Shown piece by piece: positions 59,835 to 64,000 of a stretch of DNA of 64,000 nucleotides. The position numbers were made by a program, and so were the translations under genes. The notes under the pieces are model-generated. The model did no database searches, had not been told where the DNA came from, and was given only the letters and a program-made list of their open reading frames with translations. This DNA comes from Coprenecus sp902388455 (GTDB lineage: Bacteria; Bacteroidota; Bacteroidia; Bacteroidales; UBA932), in assembly GCA_963931615.1 (NCBI GenBank), contig OZ007032.1, positions 496,001 to 560,000 on the forward strand. The letters are read 5' to 3'. The first letter of the stretch is position 1. Each line of letters starts with the position of its first letter.

Positions 59835-59906
59835 TCTGTATCACTGCTTCCGCTCGTCCCGGCCCCATTGTCCCTCCACCTCCGGAAGTTTGACTGTAGC
59901 TGGCTT

Positions 59907-60317
59907 TTACAACAGGCTCCTGCGTTCGGTCATGTCGGCGTCGGTCATGGTATAGTCCCCGAGGCTGCCCTCCCTTGCCTGGATGCAGATGTAGGTCATA
60001 GGCTCGGTCGAGGTGCATTTGAGGTTGCGGTCGCAGCCGGGAGTTACGCGGATGACCGAACCTTCGGCGATGTCGAAGACCTCGTCGTCCACCTGGAAGC
60101 GGCCTGCACCGGAGAGGATGATGTAGTTTTCCTCATTGGCCCTGTGGCTGTGGAAGAAGGGAACGGCTGCTCCGGACGGCAGCGAGCCGAAAGAGATTTC
60201 GCAGGAGGTGGCCCCTGTGGCTTCCTTGACGAACTGCTTGCCCTCGAAGTTTTTGAGGATACCGACAGATGCATGGGCGTATTTTGCGCCGCTGTTCATT
60301 ACTTTGATTTCGCTCAT
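59907..60317 (-). CDS. Cupin-domain protein
   Basis: A 136-residue single-domain cupin. Metal-site motif 1: FFHSHRANEENYIILSGAG; motif 2: GSVIRVTPGCDRNLKC. The two histidines and the glutamate of motif 1 are kept, the usual histidine of motif 2 is not clearly present. Function unknown; small cupins of this type may isomerise or bind small aromatic or quinone-like compounds. Transcribed divergently from the HxlR regulator, which suggests control by it. Confidence 0.82.
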   Translation of the reverse strand: MSEIKVMNSGAKYAHASVGILKNFEGKQFVKEATGATSCEISFGSLPSGAAVPFFHSHRANEENYIILSGAGRFQVDDEVFDIAEGSVIRVTPGCDRNLKCTSTEPMTYICIQAREGSLGDYTMTDADMTERRSLL

Positions 60318-60333
60318 AATTTTAATTTTGTTA

Positions 60334-60388
60334 GAAATGAATTAACTTTGTATTTGAAATGAACTATCTTTTTAATAGTGCAAAAGTA
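60334..60388. promoter_or_regulatory. Cupin promoter box and direct repeats, likely HxlR operator
   Basis: Promoter box TACTTTTG (60388-60381, reverse strand) lies 63 nt from the cupin start. In the leader, GAAATGAATTA (60334-60344) and GAAATGAACTA (60356-60366) are direct repeats 22 bp apart, about two helical turns. Confidence 0.45.
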
Positions 60389-60460
60389 GTCAGGTAAAAC
60401 GTAATAAACAAGAGGTTACCGAAACGAAAGGCACTTACCTCTAAGAAATTATAATTGAAT

Positions 60461-60832
60461 ATGAACAGCTTGCCACTGCACGAAAATCTGAAAAAATTTA
60501 CTTGCATCGGGACCTGCCCCGTCCGGAACATCCTGTCCCGCTTCTCCGGCAAATGGGCCATCCTTATCCTCTGCGTCCTCTTCGAGAACGGTCCCACCCG
60601 CTTCAGCACGATCAGCCGCGCGATCCCCGACATTTCCCCGAAAGTCCTGACCGAGACCCTGAAAGGCCTCGAAGCCGACGGTCTCATCCTCCGCTGTCTC
60701 TATCCCGAAGTGCCGCCCAGGGTGGAATACTCTCTGACAGAAATGGGTGAAAGCCTGATGCCCATCATCAATCAGCTCATCACCTGGGCCCTGGACCATT
60801 TCACGGCCATCACCGGGAAGAGTCTCGGGTAG
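60461..60832 (+). CDS. HxlR family transcriptional regulator
   Basis: A 123-residue winged-helix regulator (start ATG 60461; an in-frame TTG lies 6 bp before). It has the family signs CPVRNILSRFSGKWAILILCVL, FSTISRAIPDISPKVLTETLKGLEADGLI and the wing YPEVPPRVEYSLTEMGESL. HxlR proteins often respond to electrophiles or quinones through the N-terminal cysteine (C at CPVRN). It is divergent from the cupin gene with a 143-bp region between them. Confidence 0.92.
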   Translation: MNSLPLHENLKKFTCIGTCPVRNILSRFSGKWAILILCVLFENGPTRFSTISRAIPDISPKVLTETLKGLEADGLILRCLYPEVPPRVEYSLTEMGESLMPIINQLITWALDHFTAITGKSLG

Positions 60833-60898
60833 AAAATCCGCTCTATTTTATAGTTTTTTCGGACCGGCTATGTCTAACGGGTTGTAAAAAGCAGTCAA

Positions 60899-61384
60899 AT
60901 GAACAACGACAACAAAGAACGGGAGTTTACGACGCTGGTACAGCAGTACAAAAGTACGGTGTACGCTGTGTGCTATATGTTTGCGGACAACAGGACGGAA
61001 CTGGAAGATCTGTTTCAGGAGGTAATACTGAGGCTGTGGACGGGTTTCGGTTCGTTCCGGGGTGAGGCGGATGTACGGACATGGATATACCGTGTGAGCA
61101 TGAACTGCTGTCTGAATCTGCAGAGGCGAATGCGGCGTGCCGGACGTCATGTGCCTCTTAATGTGGATGTTGATCTGTTTGAGGACATAAGCGAGCGGAT
61201 GCTGCAGGTCAGGAGGCTGTACGACAGGATTCACCGGCTCGGGCTGGTGGACAGGGCTCTGATTCTGCTGTGGCTGGAGGGCTTGTCCTACGAGGAAATC
61301 GGGGCGGTTATGGGCATTTCGGTCAAGAATGTCTCTTTTCAGCTTCATCGGATTAAGGAGCTGCTCAAGAAGATGAAAATCTGA
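60899..61384 (+). CDS. ECF-type RNA polymerase sigma factor
   Basis: A 161-residue sigma-70 family factor with region 2 (YKSTVYAVCYMFADNRTELEDLFQEVILRLW, RTWIYRVSMNCCLN) and region 4 (LILLWLEGLSYEEIGAVMGISVKNVSFQLHRIKELL). No region 3. It is followed after 18 bp by a membrane protein that could be its anti-sigma factor. Its target promoters are not known. Confidence 0.92.
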   Translation: MNNDNKEREFTTLVQQYKSTVYAVCYMFADNRTELEDLFQEVILRLWTGFGSFRGEADVRTWIYRVSMNCCLNLQRRMRRAGRHVPLNVDVDLFEDISERMLQVRRLYDRIHRLGLVDRALILLWLEGLSYEEIGAVMGISVKNVSFQLHRIKELLKKMKI

Positions 61385-61402
61385 ATTTAATAAATAAGCA
61401 TT

Positions 61403-62017
61403 ATGCAGAACGAGGAAAATATGAGTTCAATGGAACTGGAACAGTTGCGGTCGGAGTATGCCGCTTTGAGGAAAATGCTGGATGAACAGCAGATAGTCAA
61501 TGCTGAATTGCAGAAAAAGGCATTTCGGAGAAATCTCGGACTTATGAGAATGGATAAATGGTCGGGAATTATAGGCGGGGCAGTCGCGGTGTTGGTGATT
61601 CTGGTATTTGTACCGATTGGAGGTCCGGACTGGTGGGTTATTGTTGCAGCGATAGCCTACTGCCTGCTGGTAATGGTGGGAGTTATTCTCATTTACCGCC
61701 GTGCCGATCTTTCGGAGGATTCCCGGGAGGATGTGCTTACCAGAGCCGTCAAGCTGCGGCGTTTCAAGCGCAACTATATGTTGATGAGCGTAGTGGTTTT
61801 GATTGCCGCTGTCGCTTTGCTGGTATTTGCATTTCACATAGTACAGGTTCTCGAGGGGCTGCTGTCGATCAACCGTAGACAGTCGGTAGGTGTGCTGGTA
61901 TGGCTGGTTCTCATTTTCGGGTTCGTGCAATATCTTTGGGACCGCAGGATTCTCAGGGGCTGCGACGATGTAATCAGTCATCTTGAGGATGGTCGTGGAG
62001 TGGATAAATGTCAGTAG
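61403..62017 (+). CDS. Four-TM membrane protein next to the sigma factor
   Basis: A 204-residue protein: an N-terminal cytoplasmic coiled coil (about residues 1-45, MELEQLRSEYAALRKMLDEQ) and four membrane helices (about 54-72, 77-97, 126-148, 160-178). It has no zinc (HxxxCxxC) anti-sigma motif. The coupling with the sigma gene suggests that the coiled coil may bind the factor, as an unrecognised anti-sigma type; this is inference. Similar sigma/membrane pairs occur in Bacteroidales. Confidence 0.65.
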   Translation: MQNEENMSSMELEQLRSEYAALRKMLDEQQIVNAELQKKAFRRNLGLMRMDKWSGIIGGAVAVLVILVFVPIGGPDWWVIVAAIAYCLLVMVGVILIYRRADLSEDSREDVLTRAVKLRRFKRNYMLMSVVVLIAAVALLVFAFHIVQVLEGLLSINRRQSVGVLVWLVLIFGFVQYLWDRRILRGCDDVISHLEDGRGVDKCQ

Positions 62018-62558
62018 GAGTGTGCCGCTAAGGCATGTGCAGTATGTACTTCCGCCGGAGTCCCTTTGGAGAAAAAGCATCCTCGCAGCGGCAACGGTAA
62101 GTGCTGCTGCACCTGTTTTTTGTAAAAGGCCGATAAATAAGAACTTGCAGAAGTGACGAGAGCTTTTCGTGCGTCCCGAAGTGTCCGAAAAGGACACGTT
62201 GAAAATAGAACGCATTGATTGTGAGGTAATTGTGATTTTGTGCCGTGTATCTGCTTACCGTTGTCTGAAATCGCAGCATTTGTCCTACCAGCCTCAGGGG
62301 CCCTTCCCAGCGGCCCTACCCCGGATTCCTATCCGGAAGGTGCCGACCAACCGACACCTCTGGAGAGATTGCGCCTAAAAGACAAGACCTGAATGCTGGC
62401 TGTGAATAACATTTTACATAGCGAAAAATCGTGTAAATATCTGATTGTTACGATGGTGTGACGGAGTGTCCGCCATCCTGCCTGTGAATTTATTTATTGC
62501 CCCGGATGAGCCGTTCAGTAGTATGTTTGTGGAAAATTTTCACAAACACGACACGAAC
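62018..62558. other. 540-bp gene-free region with several hairpins
   Basis: No frame of protein character. It contains a small perfect hairpin GTGTCC-GAAAA-GGACAC (62181-62197), a structured stretch at about 62230-62400 and an imperfect inverted repeat GTTTGTG / CACAAAC (62525-62547) just before the receptor gene. No clear TAnnTTTG box for the receptor was found. Confidence 0.5.
62290..62365. other. Possible structured RNA segment
   Basis: A run of adjacent hairpins on either strand: CAGGGGCCC..GGCCC, CCGGAT-TCCT-ATCCGG and GGTGCCG..CGACACC. It is more GC-rich than its flanks. It does not match any riboswitch or RNA family I can recognise. Orientation is unknown. Confidence 0.2.
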
Positions 62559-63605
62559 ATGAACATGCCATCACGCTTAACCGCCATCCTCCTGGCCGCC
62601 GTATCCGCGCTCTGCGCCTCGGCCTCCCCCCGCGACCTCAAAGGAAAAGTGACCGACCCGTCCGGAGCTCCCGTTGAGTCGGCACTCGTCGTCCTGATGT
62701 CCGGGACAGACAGCACCGTCATGGATTTTACATACGCCGACACCTCCGGATTCTTCTCGCTTGACGGTATTTCCGACGGGGCATTTGTGGAAGTATCCTT
62801 CATAGGATTTGAAAAGGTCCTGAGACCGGTGACTGAGGATTTCCTGACCATAGTCCTGGAGCCGTCCGTGGAGCGGCTGGACGAGGTGACGGTTACCGCC
62901 AGCAGGGGGCTCGTGGACAGGCGCCCCGGCAGGCTGGTCTACTCGCCTCCGGCAGAGGTGGCCGCTGCGGTAAACGCATACACCATATTGGGGTACGCGC
63001 CGCTTGTGACCGTCAACCGTGAAAACGTCTCGGTGGTGGGCGGGAAGAACGCTGAGATATGGATAGACGGCCGCAAGCCTGTGATGGGGCAGGAGGCGGC
63101 AATGGACATCCTGCGCAACACCTCCGCTGACAAAATCGAGAAAATCGAGGTCGTCACCTCTCCCGGAGCGTCCTTCAGGGCTGCTGCCGGCAAGGCTGTA
63201 ATCAATATCGTGTACAAGAAGGAACCCGGCCGGGGATTTGATGGAAGCGCCAGTGCCGAGGGCATTTACCAGTTCAATAAAGTCTCGCCCCAGGCGTCCC
63301 TGAACTACAGCTACGCCTCACCCACGAGATCCCTGACATGGGAGATTCCGGACAGGCACCAGCTGGGCTTCTCCTTCTCCAAGCAGTTCGGTTTCGGAGG
63401 GACGATAAGCATAGACGCCATAGACATACTCGGAAGCTTCGGCCCCAGGTTCTTCTCCACGGACAGCTACTCATACAGGCGCAACCTCCGTACCTATCCC
63501 GGAATCTTCATATTCACTTACAGGCAGACCTTCGGGGACAAATTTGTCAGGAAGGCGTCGAACCGCTCCGCCGGAGGACTTCAGGGCAGGATAAAAGGCG
63601 AATGA
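62559..63605 (+). pseudogene. Outer membrane receptor-like protein (OMP_b-brl_3 type) with internal deletion
   Basis: A 348-residue frame starting MNMPSRLTAILLAAVSAL (signal peptide). It has a carboxypeptidase-regulatory-like domain (LKGKVTDPSGAPVESALVVL), a TonB-plug-like domain (VERLDEVTVTASR, ..GKAVINIVYKKEPG) and the beginning of a barrel (GSASAEGIYQFNKVSPQASL). Around 63310-63360 it jumps to what looks like the last strands and tail of such a receptor (ISIDAIDILGSFGPRF, FIFTYRQTFGDKF). Family members have about 750-850 residues, so some 400 residues of barrel seem to be missing while the frame is kept. It could be a decayed gene or a short secreted/plug-only form. Confidence 0.7.
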
Positions 63606-63621
63606 TGACGGGATTTCATGC

Positions 63622-63629
63622 TATCTTTG
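63622..63629 (+). promoter_or_regulatory. Promoter box of the second TPR regulator
   Basis: TATCTTTG ends 4 nt before the ATG at 63634, so the transcript would be leaderless or nearly so. Confidence 0.5.
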
Positions 63630-63633
63630 CAGC

Positions 63634-64000
63634 ATGAAAATTCTATACCTGATAGTACTGCTCTGCTCACTGTGCTCGTGCTCAGGCAGGCACGTGAGCC
63701 GGTATCCTGAGCTTGCCGCCGCGGACTCCCTTATGATGACGGATCCGCAGGGTGCCCTCGGCATTCTGAGCGGTATTGACAGTGCGGAGGTCGGGAGAAT
63801 GGACAGAGAGGACCGTGCATTCCATACCCTGCTCATGACGGAGGCGGAGTATAAGAACTACCTGCCTGTAGCAGAGGACACCGCGGTGTCGGAAGCAGTA
63901 AGTTATTACCGCCGCCGCGGACCAGAAGAGCTGCTGGCCCGTGCGCTGGTCATGCAGGGTGCGGTGCTCTCGGAGCGAGGCGACGCAGAGGGTGCGATGC
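63634..64000 (+). CDS. TPR lipoprotein regulator, N-terminal part (paralogue of 37156)
   Basis: Partial gene, open at the right edge (122 codons). It starts MKILYLIVLLCSLCSCSG, a lipoprotein signal with the cysteine at residue 14 or 16. After it the sequence follows the gene at 37156 closely: ADSLMMTDPQGALGIL, HTLLMTEAEYKNYLPVAEDT, SYYRRRGPEELLARALVMQG and AVLSERGDAEGAM. The full protein is expected to have TPR repeats, a membrane helix and a C-terminal HTH. The start here is a clear ATG, which supports a lipoprotein N terminus for the paralogue too. Confidence 0.75.
   Translation, partial: MKILYLIVLLCSLCSCSGRHVSRYPELAAADSLMMTDPQGALGILSGIDSAEVGRMDREDRAFHTLLMTEAEYKNYLPVAEDTAVSEAVSYYRRRGPEELLARALVMQGAVLSERGDAEGAM

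Noticed and set aside
1..64000. CRISPR array, tRNA, rRNA, insertion sequence or prophage
   Set aside because: No regularly spaced repeats, cloverleaf-forming segments, transposase or integrase frames were found in reading the window.

Overview
The window comes from a member of the Bacteroidota, most likely order Bacteroidales. Evidence: genes are preceded by the Bacteroidota promoter box TAnnTTTG instead of an E. coli -10, purine-rich ribosome binding sites are mostly weak, and the gene set is typical of the phylum (DUF3244, DUF4783, an NVEALA-like peptide, a BF3164-like propeller lipoprotein, membrane TPR regulators ending in a helix-turn-helix, OMP_b-brl_3 receptors, EF-P, eukaryotic-type IleRS). 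A Rikenellaceae/Alistipes-like source is possible but not proven. No tRNA, rRNA, CRISPR array, transposase or phage gene was found.

Layout. 1-4.44 kb (minus): start of the division/cell wall cluster, mraZ-rsmH-ftsL-ftsI-murE, running off the left edge. 4.5-14.9 kb: housekeeping genes (M23 endopeptidase, efp, O-methyltransferase, M16 protease, cmk-ispH, lptB-dnaX) and a NtrC-like response regulator that lacks a DNA-binding domain, tail-to-tail with its likely 1198-residue sensor kinase (14.9-18.5 kb). 18.5-25.5 kb: rlmH, der, nadE-prs, engB, xseA-xseB. 25.6-36.3 kb: a glycogen operon in one direction: branching enzyme, debranching enzyme, GT4/5 glycosyltransferase, GH57 amylase and a 1413-residue fusion of a GT3 glycogen synthase to a GT35 phosphorylase; ribF overlaps its end.

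37.2-41.8 kb is an accessory island: a membrane-bound TPR/HTH regulator followed by small secreted proteins (DUF3244, NVEALA-like), a propeller lipoprotein, a thioredoxin-like lipoprotein and a recent partial duplicate of the DUF3244 gene. 42.1-45.5 kb: greA with an attenuator-like leader, a HIT hydrolase, a lipoprotein with a thioredoxin-like fold lacking the CxxC motif, and tsaB.

45.5-50.9 kb (minus) holds the most interesting system: an apparently complete type I export route for a two-peptide bacteriocin. Order of transcription: promoter, a 48-residue single-TM peptide, a C39-peptidase ABC transporter (PCAT), a GC-rich intercistronic hairpin, two short double-glycine precursor peptides (61 and 58 residues), a strong terminator, then a second promoter with a TolC-type outer membrane channel and a HlyD/MacA-type adaptor. 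Both predicted mature peptides carry a GxxxG motif, as in class IIb two-peptide bacteriocins. The 58- and 48-residue genes are short enough to be missed by ordinary gene calling.

50.9-64 kb: cvpA, the ileS-guaD-dksA-like-lspA-phosphoesterase run, two bacterial PH-domain membrane proteins, a divergent cupin/HxlR pair, an ECF sigma factor with a membrane protein, an outer membrane receptor with an apparent internal deletion, and the start of a second TPR regulator paralogous to the one at 37 kb.
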